Both the position numbers and the translations under genes were made by a program. DNA of 64,000 nt from Desulfovibrio sp. (lineage in GTDB: Bacteria; Desulfobacterota; Desulfovibrionia; Desulfovibrionales; Desulfovibrionaceae): the NCBI GenBank assembly GCA_017450275.1, contig JAFSVD010000064.1, forward strand, positions 1 to 64,000, given 5' to 3'. This document shows positions 1-8,390 of this stretch, piece after piece; the first letter of the stretch is position 1, and each line of letters opens with the position of its first letter. The notes under the pieces were generated by a model. That model was not told the DNA's origin and did not search any database. It saw only the letters and a list, made by a program, of their open reading frames with translations.

Positions 1-270
1 ATCTGCCGGTCTTTGCACGTATCATTCGTTCCTTTCCCCGTGACACAAGCTCGTTTGAGGGATGAGGCAAAGTAAAAGACAAAGATCAACATTCATGGCA
101 TGCCTGCACGCGATCGCGATATTTCACTTGAAGGAGTCAGACTGCTTGATGGTAATGATTCAAAATGACACAAAAGTGGTATAGAGGATGTTTTAGAAAG
201 GGGGAAGACCGCTCCGCCCCGACGTGGATGGATATACCTCTGGAGTAGTAATACATCATTCTAACACTGT
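1..270. other. Left edge, no gene recognised
   Basis: All three plus-strand frames are open from the window edge but close at 41, 63 and 73, so a gene entering from the left could end here; its last 13 to 24 residues are too few to identify. The rest of the stretch has stops in all frames and no recognisable RNA or repeat. The sequence becomes AT-rich towards 250-300, where the IscB remnant begins. Confidence 0.4.
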
Positions 271-555
271 TCATTTTTTTTCACTTTTTAAATTATCGTA
301 TAAATATCCATAACCATCGTTTTTAGCAAGTAAACGACAGTATTTCCAGGAAATGCCTCCTATTTTTCCATTGGCGGTTTTGAGATCAAAAGAAGCGCTT
401 TGTCGGACAAGAACACGATCGATATAGTCACCTTGTTTTTTCCCTTTTGGTACCTGTGCAAATGCAAAGCCGTGCACTCTTTTTTGTCCTCGTGGGTAAC
501 TATGGCTATCAACTCGTGTTCTTTGATGCGATCCACGTCCACAGCATTGGATACG
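271..555 (-). pseudogene. iscB: C-terminal remnant of an IscB-family RNA-guided nuclease (IS200/IS605-associated)
   Basis: The minus-strand frame ending at 271 reads through a short block typical of the IscB C-terminus: GRGSHQRTRV, then YPRGQKRVHGF, then VPKGKKQGDYIDRVLVR, then GISWKYCRLL and DGYGYLY. These correspond to the region after the HNH and RuvC-III parts of IscB. Only about 94 codons remain of a family usually about 400-500 residues long, and the frame is closed upstream by TGA at 556-558. No RuvC or HNH catalytic part, bridge helix or TnpA is visible. The omega RNA of IscB loci lies 5' of the gene, which here would be inside mqnB sequence, so it is presumably lost. This is a decayed mobile-element relic beside a housekeeping gene. 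The family call is from remembered consensus and needs a profile search. Confidence 0.7.
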
Positions 556-635
556 TCAAACAGGCTTATTTATACCGCTGACGTTGGACAGACTGCATCA
601 AACCAATGCTCTTTTGGAATGTGCAGGAATACTAT

Positions 636-1352
636 TCAGATCAGGTTGAGGGTGGGGAGGATATCACCAAGTCGGTCGAGGGCTCCCAGAAAATCCTTTT
701 CAGAGGCTTTTCTGGGACCGACCTTGTTGGATATACTTCGAATTTGAAGACAGCGAACCCCGAAACGCAAACAGCCAAGCGCGACCGCAAAGCCTTCCAT
801 ATTTTCAACGGTTGCGTGGTAGCGTTCGCGCAGCTCCATCGTTCGTTCAAACGAGGCACTCACACCAGCAACGGTGATGCCCAGGCAGGATTGGATGTCT
901 TTGGGATCCTTGGTGAGAAGCGTTATGTCGTCTAAGGGGATGCGGTTGGCGATGGTGCCCTTGGGGGAATCCTTCCACTGCGGCCAGGTAAAGGCCTCGG
1001 CCACAACCGTATGCCCATCGTTTAAGCCGTATTCGGGATAGAGTTCTTCTGTGACGTTCCAAAGCGAACAAAGGGGCGCTTTCGTCAAATCGTAGGAGCC
1101 GGCAAGGCCGCATAAAAGGACGGTATCAAGAGCAATGCCGCGGCTTTGAAGCTCTCCAAGGCTTGCGCCAAGAGCGATACCTGCATTCACAGGTCCTACC
1201 CCACAGAGGGTGGTATAGACGGGCTGTATGGCGAGATGATTTGAGAGGAGCGCACACGGCCGAGCCACCTCCTTGGGGAGGTGTGATCGCATATCTTTGG
1301 GAAAAAGAGCTGCCAGCTCTTCTTCTGTTGGGGCGAGAATAAGAAGTCCCAT
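636..1352 (-). CDS. mqnB: Futalosine hydrolase (MqnB)
   Basis: A 238-residue nucleosidase-fold protein. It should cleave futalosine to dehypoxanthine futalosine and hypoxanthine in the futalosine route to menaquinone, in the cytosol. Seen: a MGLLILAPTEEE start, glycine-rich CGVGPVNAG and LCGLAGSYD blocks typical of the MTA/SAH-nucleosidase superfamily, and a late VENMEGFAVA motif carrying the Met-Glu of the ribose-binding site. The frame is open further upstream, but the start at 1352 has a GAGGAT Shine-Dalgarno and begins exactly at the conserved N-terminus. It lies just downstream of menG on the same strand, so two menaquinone steps are paired. General nucleosidases are the alternative; the menG neighbour favours MqnB. 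Confidence 0.85.
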   Translation of the reverse strand: MGLLILAPTEEELAALFPKDMRSHLPKEVARPCALLSNHLAIQPVYTTLCGVGPVNAGIALGASLGELQSRGIALDTVLLCGLAGSYDLTKAPLCSLWNVTEELYPEYGLNDGHTVVAEAFTWPQWKDSPKGTIANRIPLDDITLLTKDPKDIQSCLGITVAGVSASFERTMELRERYHATVENMEGFAVALGCLRFGVRCLQIRSISNKVGPRKASEKDFLGALDRLGDILPTLNLI

Positions 1353-1404
1353 AGATATCCTCTTGTGTCGATACGCTGTCTTGCTTGTACAGCAAAAGGC
1401 ACGG

Positions 1405-2097
1405 TTACAGCGCTTTTTCGCCAGTATGCAGGCAGACAATGCCCCCGGTCAATTTCTGGTACGTGGTGTTCACAAAGTGGGCTGCCAGAAGTTCTTCCTC
1501 CAAGGCCTTGGCATTGGGGAAGGCCAAGATGGTCTCAGCAAGGTAGGTGTAGGCGCTGGGATCTTTTGAGATCACGCGGCCTATGATCGGCAGAATGTGG
1601 ACGAGGTAGCCGTTATAGAGCCCGCCAAAAATGCGTTCTTTGCCCGAGCCGAATTCCAGAATGCAGAGTCTGCCACCGGGTTTTAAAATCCGAAGGATTT
1701 CTTGGTAGCAGCGTTCTCGTGGACGAACGTTGCGAATCCCAAAGGCGATGGTCACACTGTCAGCGCAATTGTCCTTGAGGGGAATGCGTTTGGCGTCAGA
1801 GGCTATCGGATAAATACCTGGCAGATTTTTGCATTTTTCTTTGCCAATGACGAGCATGGCAGGGCAAAAATCGAGCGCTGGGATAAGAGTCTTTGGATAG
1901 AGGGTGTGGATGGTTTTGGCAACATCGAGAGTTCCGGCACACAGATCGACGACGAGACCGGGTTTCACCGATTTCGCCAAGGCCTTGCGCCAAAGAATGT
2001 CAATGCCAAGGCTGAGCCCGTGGTTCAACAAATCGTAGAAGCGGGCGATGTTGCCAAACATCGAGGCAACCTTGGTATCGTGGCTCAGTGATGACAC
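1405..2097 (-). CDS. menG: Demethylmenaquinone methyltransferase (MenG/UbiE)
   Basis: About 230 residues of class I SAM-dependent methyltransferase that C-methylates demethylmenaquinone, the last step to menaquinone. Motifs: VVDLCAGTLD (SAM-binding motif I), FGIRNVRPRERCYQEILRILKPGG (the UbiE signature region, here quoted in parts: FGIRNV and LRILKPGG) and LEFGSG. The N-terminus has the usual VASMFGNIARFYDLLNH stretch. I chose the GTG at 2097 because AAGGA lies about 7 bases upstream; ATG codons at 2121 and 2133 are in frame but lack a ribosome site. The start overlaps the end of the small gene 2085-2261, so the two are probably translationally coupled, with mqnB following 52 bases after the stop. 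Confidence 0.9.
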   Translation of the reverse strand: MSSLSHDTKVASMFGNIARFYDLLNHGLSLGIDILWRKALAKSVKPGLVVDLCAGTLDVAKTIHTLYPKTLIPALDFCPAMLVIGKEKCKNLPGIYPIASDAKRIPLKDNCADSVTIAFGIRNVRPRERCYQEILRILKPGGRLCILEFGSGKERIFGGLYNGYLVHILPIIGRVISKDPSAYTYLAETILAFPNAKALEEELLAAHFVNTTYQKLTGGIVCLHTGEKAL

Positions 2098-2261
2098 GGT
2101 GTATCCTTGTTTTCCTGGCATGCTTGCATGCAAGTGTAGACGACCCGAAAGACCGAAGGAAAGACTTCGGCGAAGTTCAACGGGGTTACCGTCCGCGTTT
2201 CGATAAATTTCGCGGTCAGTTCCTTGGCAACCATGAGAGCCTCTTTCTGGTCTTTATCCAT
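2085..2261 (-). CDS. Small hypothetical protein upstream of menG
   Basis: A 58-residue acidic-to-neutral helical protein starting MDKDQKEALMVAKELTAKF, with a middle FIETRTVTPLNFAEVFP segment and a C-terminal tail rich in Cys and His. There is a GGAG ribosome site before the start at 2259-2261. Its end overlaps the menG start by 13 bases, which suggests coupling. The pattern resembles short conserved proteins of unknown function that I associate with desulfovibrios, but I do not recognise a named family. No membrane segment or signal is present. The longer open frame upstream of this start is not supported by composition. Confidence 0.6.
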   Translation of the reverse strand: MDKDQKEALMVAKELTAKFIETRTVTPLNFAEVFPSVFRVVYTCMQACQENKDTPCHH

Positions 2262-2385
2262 ATGAACTCCATGACAGGGCGAACAGAAAAAAACCCGTCC
2301 TCGGGGAATGGTCTCGACCCACCATGGGCAGACACGTGGACGGGAGAAAGAACGGAAGGGTACCCCCGCCCTTTTTGGATGATGG

Positions 2386-5300
2386 CTAATAGACAGCTTC
2401 CAAGAGTTGCCGAAGCTCTTCGCGCAGAATTCTCGCTGTTGCTCCCGCTGCCGCCTTATCGATGCGGGCATTGAAGGTGGGCTCAAGGGCATCGATCCGT
2501 TTCTCCAACGAATCCACCCGCGCTTCTTCGATGCTGCGCTCCCGCTTCACCGAGTCCATAACCGCATCCAAGGCCTCGCGCTGTTTTGTTCCCTCGCTCT
2601 CCATCATGCTCTGGATGCGTCCTTCAACCTTCTGCAGATCAGAAGCCATGGTGTCGAGCTTGTCCGCAACGCCCTTGGTCGCATCGACAACAGGAAGCAG
2701 GCGCTGATTGAGCTCTTCTTCGCTCACGCCCTGATTGAGTTCCCCGAGCTTTTGATCCACTTTCGCGAGCAATTCGCTGTGATCCTGGGTCTCGAGCTCC
2801 TTGTGCAATGCTTCGATGCGGCTCGCGAGATCGGTATTGGCGGCAAAGACCGTGGCAAAGCGTTCGGCGAGTTTTTCCTCATCGACCAAGGGCAAATCGT
2901 CGATTTTCGCCTGCAAGGCTTTTTCCACATCCTCCACAGAGGGATTGCGTTCCGCCAATTCCTGGATTTTTTCGTTTAAGGCCGTAAAGAGCGTGACAAA
3001 ATCCGCCTGCGATTGTTCGGTGGCGTTTAAAATGGGGGTGATGCGATCTTCGAGTTCTTCCCTGGTCAGCAATTTGTCGGCAAAGTGCTCGATGGCGTTG
3101 GTGCTGGCAAGGTGGGCAACGCTTTCCTGCAAGGGGCGCAGGCGTTCCTCGAGTTCTTCCTTGAGCTCTTCCCTGGTTTTTGCCGCAAGCGCCTTGACGT
3201 GGTCGGAAAGCGCTTGGAGCTCAGGCTGGGTATCCTTGTTCGCCAAGGTGTCGATGCGCGCAGCCAGATCCGCCAGATCCGCCTGATTGGCCTCGGTTGT
3301 GGCTAAGAGTTTCGCCATGCGGTCTTCGAGATCCTCCCTGGTGATGGGGCTGATTGCGGCCAAATGTTCGGCTATGTGCTCGTTGGCATCGGCGAATTTT
3401 GTGCTGATAAATTCTTCGATATGCTTCTGCAATGCCTCAGACGGAAGCTGTTGGTTGCGCTGGGCAATATTGGTTGCGAGGGTATCGAGAGCCGATTGGA
3501 TGGGCGAGAGCCTGGTTTCGATATCCGCTTCGGTCTGCGCCTGGATTTTGTCGAGTTTTTCTTCAAAGACCGGCTTGATCACATCGCTCAGTTGCGCCAA
3601 AAGCACTCCCTGAAGGGATTCTTGTAAAGCCTCAAGATCGATATCCGAACTGGGTGCCGCATGGATGGATTCAGTGAGAGCCGCAACCGCATCCTGGATG
3701 GGGGCAAGGCGGCCTTCGAGCTCTTGTCTGAGATCGTTGGCAAGGGATGTCAATTTGGGATCGAGGACAGTGTCGAGATTGAGCTCTTGGGACTGGATTT
3801 GCGCAGGCAAGGCGTCCATGCGCAAAACCACATCAGCGATAGAGCGCTCTGTTGCCTGCACAATTTCCGCCAGACGCGCTTCCAGCTCTTCGGTTGTGAT
3901 GCCACTTGGCGTATCCGCGGCCTGAAGCAGGCTCTGCACATTGTCGTTCAAGGGCGCCAGTTTCTCGTCAATGGCTTGGTTGGTGGCTTCCTGGACACTG
4001 GCCAATTTCTCGGCAAGAAGATCCGCAAACTGGGACGGATCCTGGGTATTCGCTGCCGCACCCTGCTGCATCTGCTCGTTGATGGCATCGATGCGGCCTG
4101 CCAGATCGGTTTGTGTGGCCTCGGTTGCCGCCAAGATGGGCGCTAAGCGCTCTTCCAAATCCTGGGTTGTCAGGAGATTCAGCTGCGCGAGTTTTTCATC
4201 GAGCATGCTGGTCAGCTGCTCTTCAAGGGAGGTGAGCAGGGCGTGTTTCAAGGCATCGAGCGCCGGAGCCGACTCCTGGCTTGCGAGCGATTGCATCTGC
4301 TCGTTGATGGCATCGATGCGGCCTGCCAGATCGGTTTGCGTGGCCTCGGTTGCCGCCAAGATGGCTGCCAGACGCTCTTCCAGGGCATCCTTGGTGATGG
4401 CTGTGGGAAGGGCTGCGAGCTTGGCATCGAGCAAGGTCTCAACCTGCTCCATGGGCGCCTTGGCATCGGCCACCTGCACAGCAAGATCCTTGATCTGGTC
4501 GCAAAGAGGAGCCACCTGCTCGGCGAGTTCTTCCCTGGTCACGGTGTCGGGGTTTTGCGGGATGTTGGCGAGCACGTTTGCCGTGATCTCGTCCACATTC
4601 GGAACCGGTCTTGCCGAGAGTTCGGCCAAGCTTTCGGTCACCGCATCGATACGCGTAATGATTTCCGCCAAGGCCTCATCGTTTTGGCTTCGAAGCGTTT
4701 CGATCTTGGCATCGATTGTTTCTTCCGAAACCTGGGGAAGGTCAGCGATCTGTTGGGCAATCGCTGCTTGGTCAGGGATTTCGCGGGCAGCCAGCTGGTC
4801 GATATCCCCCTGCATGGTTGTGATTCTGCCGCTTAAGCTTTTGACAATGGCCTTTTGGGCGCTCTGATTGTCCTGAGCAAAGGTCGCCAGACGCGTATGG
4901 ATCTCTTCGATCTGTTGATCGGCGTGCTCGGTGAAGGCTTGGGCGTTGGCGGCTTGATTGGCGATGGTTTCAGACAAGGTGGCAAGAGCGTCTTCGAGCG
5001 AGTGGACACGATCGGGGAGATCGGCCTGGGGCAGTCCTTCCTCAAGCTGGGCGATTTTGGCGCTGAGCTCTTCGCTTGTTTGCCGAAGCGTCTCCAAGGT
5101 GGTTGCGAATTCATCGCGAAGGCTTTGCGGGTCAAAGGGCGCAGGCATCTCGATCGCGTTGATTTTTTCGCTCAAGTTTGTCTCACACGCTGTCAGGTTG
5201 GCAGCAAGGGCATCGATGTGCTCCTTGCTCTCGTTTTGACTGGCGGTCAACGCCTCAAGCGCCTCTTTGTTCGCTGCGTTGTCGCTCTCCTTGGCAAAGA

Positions 5301-6315
5301 GACTTTGGCACTCCTCTTTCAAGGCGGCTATGGCATCCTGCACCGTGCCGGTGATGGTTGTTTGGATGTTCTCGGCAAGCGCTTTCACGCGCTGTTCACA
5401 ATCGGTCATGCGCAAGGTCACACTCGACTCAAGCTCTTCGATGCGTTGCTCTAACTGCGCAATAGCAGCTTTTGAGGATGTCTCCTTGGGCTCAAAATCC
5501 TGGGGAAGAAGATCAGCAAAGGCCTGCTTCTCGTCTGTTTTGGGCTTTTGGGCTTCTTCTTTTGTGGGCACAGCTTGAGCAAGCGGAATATCGTGCGAAT
5601 CCGTTGTAGTGGGCGCGGCGTTTACGTTGAGAGATTCCGTATCGCCATTTGGGGGCGTTTCGCTTTGCGCTGTTTTCTCACGATCAGAGGGAGCTGATTC
5701 GGCCTGGGCTTCGCTGCCAAGCAAGGCATCGAGATCCTGCATTGTCTCCGGAGATTGCGAGGCATTTGGAGTGGCAAGATCGCTTTCTGCTGGTTTTTGC
5801 TCCATTTGCTGCAAGAGCGTATCGATATCGTCCATGGGATTGATATCGGAATTGGCATCCGCTTGAGGGGGAACGGAGGCGTTTTCCTCTTTCTGGGCTT
5901 TTTTGCGTTCCTGCATTTGCAGGGATTCCGCGTCAATGGCTGCCAAAAGATCGTTCAGATCGTTGTTGACCGATTCCTGGATATCGTTTTGGGGCTGCTG
6001 GGGCTCCTCTGGAGCGGCAGCAGCTTTTGGCTTGGGTGGCTCTTCGTTGCGACCGTGCATCTGCAAATCGCCGATCAAATCGTCGATTTCATCGATGCTC
6101 GACATATCGATTTGTTCGTGGGGATCAAAGCTGCTTTTTTTGTCGGTCTTTGGATCAGCGCCGATTTGCGCCATGAGCATATCCAGATCCGCGTCTCCTT
6201 GGCCTTGCTCCGCATCCCCCTGTGACTGCCCGGTAGTGCCTTGGGAATCAGGTTGAACCGTGCCTCGTTCAATCAATTCAGTGAGATCGATAATTTCTTC
6301 ATTCGTATCAGCCAT
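2386..6315 (-). CDS. Very large repetitive coiled-coil protein, function unknown
   Basis: 1309 residues with no signal peptide or membrane segment, so probably cytoplasmic. Residues 1 to about 290 are acidic, Gln/Pro/Ala-rich and probably disordered, with short helical pieces such as DLDMLMAQIGAD and IDEIDDLIGDLQ. From about 290 to the end it is almost entirely heptad-like helix rich in Ala, Glu, Leu and Gln. Units of roughly 75 residues recur with the core REELEERLAPILAATEATQ and then LAGRIDAINEQMQ; two copies are nearly identical in DNA (4067-4139 and 4292-4364). The last 40 residues (ending REELRQLLEAVY) look like a capping domain. Start at 6315 has a GGAG site. It resembles bacterial scaffold or polar-organiser proteins in general form only; no function is assigned. 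It begins a unit that may continue into 2261-2085. Confidence 0.85.
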   Translation of the reverse strand: MADTNEEIIDLTELIERGTVQPDSQGTTGQSQGDAEQGQGDADLDMLMAQIGADPKTDKKSSFDPHEQIDMSSIDEIDDLIGDLQMHGRNEEPPKPKAAAAPEEPQQPQNDIQESVNNDLNDLLAAIDAESLQMQERKKAQKEENASVPPQADANSDINPMDDIDTLLQQMEQKPAESDLATPNASQSPETMQDLDALLGSEAQAESAPSDREKTAQSETPPNGDTESLNVNAAPTTTDSHDIPLAQAVPTKEEAQKPKTDEKQAFADLLPQDFEPKETSSKAAIAQLEQRIEELESSVTLRMTDCEQRVKALAENIQTTITGTVQDAIAALKEECQSLFAKESDNAANKEALEALTASQNESKEHIDALAANLTACETNLSEKINAIEMPAPFDPQSLRDEFATTLETLRQTSEELSAKIAQLEEGLPQADLPDRVHSLEDALATLSETIANQAANAQAFTEHADQQIEEIHTRLATFAQDNQSAQKAIVKSLSGRITTMQGDIDQLAAREIPDQAAIAQQIADLPQVSEETIDAKIETLRSQNDEALAEIITRIDAVTESLAELSARPVPNVDEITANVLANIPQNPDTVTREELAEQVAPLCDQIKDLAVQVADAKAPMEQVETLLDAKLAALPTAITKDALEERLAAILAATEATQTDLAGRIDAINEQMQSLASQESAPALDALKHALLTSLEEQLTSMLDEKLAQLNLLTTQDLEERLAPILAATEATQTDLAGRIDAINEQMQQGAAANTQDPSQFADLLAEKLASVQEATNQAIDEKLAPLNDNVQSLLQAADTPSGITTEELEARLAEIVQATERSIADVVLRMDALPAQIQSQELNLDTVLDPKLTSLANDLRQELEGRLAPIQDAVAALTESIHAAPSSDIDLEALQESLQGVLLAQLSDVIKPVFEEKLDKIQAQTEADIETRLSPIQSALDTLATNIAQRNQQLPSEALQKHIEEFISTKFADANEHIAEHLAAISPITREDLEDRMAKLLATTEANQADLADLAARIDTLANKDTQPELQALSDHVKALAAKTREELKEELEERLRPLQESVAHLASTNAIEHFADKLLTREELEDRITPILNATEQSQADFVTLFTALNEKIQELAERNPSVEDVEKALQAKIDDLPLVDEEKLAERFATVFAANTDLASRIEALHKELETQDHSELLAKVDQKLGELNQGVSEEELNQRLLPVVDATKGVADKLDTMASDLQKVEGRIQSMMESEGTKQREALDAVMDSVKRERSIEEARVDSLEKRIDALEPTFNARIDKAAAGATARILREELRQLLEAVY
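4067..4139 (-). repeat. Copy 1 of a near-identical 73-bp direct repeat within the coiled-coil gene
   Basis: This stretch encodes the EATQTDLAGRIDAINEQMQ-type segment and matches 4292-4364 at all but one or two positions. The spacing between copies is 225 bp, exactly 75 codons, so recombination between them would change length in frame. Confidence 0.8.
4292..4364 (-). repeat. Copy 2 of the 73-bp direct repeat within the coiled-coil gene
   Basis: Same direction as copy 1 and almost the same sequence (a T/C difference is visible in the middle). Flanking protein repeats are much more diverged, so this pair is either a recent duplication or has been homogenised by gene conversion. Confidence 0.8.
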
Positions 6316-6447
6316 GGAGCCTCCGAAACGCTGCAGAGAGATGCGGGAAAAAACCGTCAAACAATACCCAGAATCCGCACAAAAGGCTGTATGAGCGTTG
6401 CGCAATGGGCAATACGGTATGCTATCCACCGAATTCCAATGGCTTTT

Positions 6448-6476
6448 GTGCTACGATAGAGTGCAAGGTGTGTCAA
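6448..6476 (-). promoter_or_regulatory. Possible sigma-70 promoter of the coiled-coil gene
   Basis: On the minus strand a perfect -35 TTGACA lies at 6476-6471, followed by 17 bases and a poor -10 TAGCAC at 6453-6448. The start codon is about 130 bases downstream. Only the -35 box is convincing. Confidence 0.35.
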
Positions 6477-6561
6477 GTCTAATAGCTTTTTTATGATTTT
6501 TTTATGTGTTTTCCTAGAAAGTATTTGGTATTTCCATAAAAAAAGAAGAGAGTTTTTATAA

Positions 6562-7317
6562 TTATGGAGTATGCGCCGTGCGTTCGCAACGGTATCCTCG
6601 TGGTGTCACAAGCGCATGCCCCACAACCGTGGTCTGGCTGTTGCCAACAATGAGAATGGAGAGCATGGAAACCTCCTCACACGGAAGGGTTTCAAGGGTA
6701 TGGATGGCTATATGTTGCTTGGCGCGGTAGGCGTTGGTGACAAGGGCAACAGGGCAGTGGGGACCCAAATTGTGGGCAAGAAGAGCAAGGGCTTTTTCCA
6801 GAAGATGGGGGCGGCCATGGGAGCGGGGATTGTAGAGCACCAAGACAAAGTCAGCCTTGGAGGCATAGTCGAGGCGTTTGGCAATGCGTTCCCAGGGAGT
6901 CAAAAGATCGCTTAAACTCACAGAGGCAAAATCGTGCACCAGGGGCGCCCCAACAAGGGCGGCAGCAGCACAGAGCGCAGGAATGCCAGGGATAACCTGG
7001 ATGGGAACATCGATCTTGTGTTGGGCGGAAATGGTATAGCCAAGTCCTGCCAGGGCATAGACGCCAGGGTCGCCAGAGCACACCAAAACCGTGGGAATGC
7101 CGCTGTGGGCACTGTGAAGTGCAGCCAAGACGCGCTCTTCTTCCTGCCGCATACCACTTGGATAGAGGGATTTCCCGATACACCAGGTCTTTGGGAGGAG
7201 GGCGAGGTAGGGGGCGTAGCCATAGATGGCATGGGCGTTTTCGATGGCTGTTTGGGCAAGAGGTGGGATAAGATTGGGATCTCCTGGACCTATGCCGACA
7301 AAGGTGAGTGTAGACAT
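6562..7317 (-). CDS. cobJ: Precorrin-3B / cobalt-precorrin-3 C17-methyltransferase (CobJ/CbiH)
   Basis: 251-residue tetrapyrrole methylase of the cobalamin pathway, methylating C17 with ring contraction, SAM-dependent, cytosolic. Motifs: TFVGIGPGDPNLIPP (P-loop-like SAM-binding entry), VCSGDPGVYAL and VIPGIPALCAAAALVGAPL, then LYNPRSHGRP, all typical of CobJ/CbiH. The start at 7317 is chosen because it sits directly before the conserved first strand; it overlaps the end of cbiG by 28 bases. Because the partner is CbiG, which belongs to the anaerobic (early cobalt insertion) route, the substrate is probably cobalt-precorrin-3. It is the last gene of a hemL-cbiG-cobJ string. Confidence 0.88.
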   Translation of the reverse strand: MSTLTFVGIGPGDPNLIPPLAQTAIENAHAIYGYAPYLALLPKTWCIGKSLYPSGMRQEEERVLAALHSAHSGIPTVLVCSGDPGVYALAGLGYTISAQHKIDVPIQVIPGIPALCAAAALVGAPLVHDFASVSLSDLLTPWERIAKRLDYASKADFVLVLYNPRSHGRPHLLEKALALLAHNLGPHCPVALVTNAYRAKQHIAIHTLETLPCEEVSMLSILIVGNSQTTVVGHALVTPRGYRCERTAHTP

Positions 7318-8390
7318 GCGATTGGGCCTGCAAGGGCAAGGGTTAGGGTGTGAAAAAACGCGTGTTTGGGAAGAGCGCACACTGCGCCAAAGAGGGTTTC
7401 TGCCAAAAGACGGCTTGCGCATTCGGCAACACTGAAGGGCTGGGTGTGAAAGCGGTCGCCGGCAGTGGGGGATGGATGGTCGCAGGGAATGCGTGCGAGT
7501 TGCTCGGCTGGAAAGCCATGGAGCGGGAGAGAGAGCGTCTGAGCGAGTCGCACAAGGGCTGGCTCTGTGGTTTTTTCGCGGACAGTGGCAAGGGCGCAGA
7601 CCATGGCCTGGTCAAAGCCGTATGTATCGAAAAAAAGCTCGAGCGCCTTTACAAGGTCTTCAAAGGCCAGGTTTTTTTTGCAGCCAATGCCAAGAACAGC
7701 CCATTGGGGAACCAGGCGGAGCAGATTCGGCTTTTTGGGTGTTTTCAAAACACTCACGCTGATGGCAGGGGACAGAGGCGAAAGAGCGCTGGAGGGGAGG
7801 AAAAGCGGGCTTTGTGGAAGGATGTGGTCGCAATCAACAAGGGCAACGGCTTTTCCCTCAAGGAGAAGGCCTTGGATGAAAGGAAGCGTGTCCCAATCGA
7901 GAATGCGCAGCGAGAGCGAGTGCGCCAAAAGATCGAGTTTGGGGCAGTCTTTGCCTTCCGAGGCTGTTGTGATCACAGGCTGGGCATTGAGGCCGAAAGC
8001 GAGATGGGTGCAGAGGCTGTTTGCTCCTCCGAGATGCCCGCTCAACAGGCTGATCACAAAGCGCCCCTTGGCATCGAGCACAAGCACAGCAGGATCCCGG
8101 CTTTTGTGGACGCAGTTGCCATCGATGCAGCGAACAGCGATGCCTGTTGCGCCCAGAAAAAGATGGGCTGGATAGGCGTGGAAGAGGTGGTCAAAGAGGG
8201 GCTTGATGCGATCGACTGCTGTGATGGGAAGGTCTGGAGAGGCTTGGGCAAGACGGGTTGGAGCAAAGAGGTCGAGGCTCGAATAGGTGCACGGCGGTCG
8301 TTGCCAGGGATTGGCTGCAAGATGAGCTACGATGCGTTTGGCAAGCGCAAACCCATCGTAGCTCAGAATCCAGCAGGCGAGTGCTGTCAT
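7290..8390 (-). CDS. cbiG: Cobalt-precorrin-5A hydrolase (CbiG)
   Basis: 366 residues. CbiG opens the delta-lactone of cobalt-precorrin-5A, losing acetaldehyde, in anaerobic cobalamin synthesis. Seen: N-terminal LFLGATGIAVR and the signature VISLLSGHLGGAN, a central linker, and a C-terminal VLGIGCKKN domain with FDQAMVCALATV and GFPAEQLA. That is the normal N-mid-C arrangement of full-length CbiG. The ATG overlaps the hemL stop (ATGA), so the pair is translationally coupled, and the C-terminus overlaps cobJ. A 374-codon open frame on the opposite strand over this gene is a shadow of codon bias. Confidence 0.88.
   Translation of the reverse strand: MTALACWILSYDGFALAKRIVAHLAANPWQRPPCTYSSLDLFAPTRLAQASPDLPITAVDRIKPLFDHLFHAYPAHLFLGATGIAVRCIDGNCVHKSRDPAVLVLDAKGRFVISLLSGHLGGANSLCTHLAFGLNAQPVITTASEGKDCPKLDLLAHSLSLRILDWDTLPFIQGLLLEGKAVALVDCDHILPQSPLFLPSSALSPLSPAISVSVLKTPKKPNLLRLVPQWAVLGIGCKKNLAFEDLVKALELFFDTYGFDQAMVCALATVREKTTEPALVRLAQTLSLPLHGFPAEQLARIPCDHPSPTAGDRFHTQPFSVAECASRLLAETLFGAVCALPKHAFFHTLTLALAGPIACLHSPLSA

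Noticed and set aside
556..635. Omega RNA for the IscB remnant
   Set aside because: The expected 5' side is only 80 bp before mqnB coding sequence and shows no structured element.
4067..4364. CRISPR-like repeats
   Set aside because: The repeats are in-frame coding units of a coiled-coil protein, with no regular spacers or cas genes anywhere in the window.
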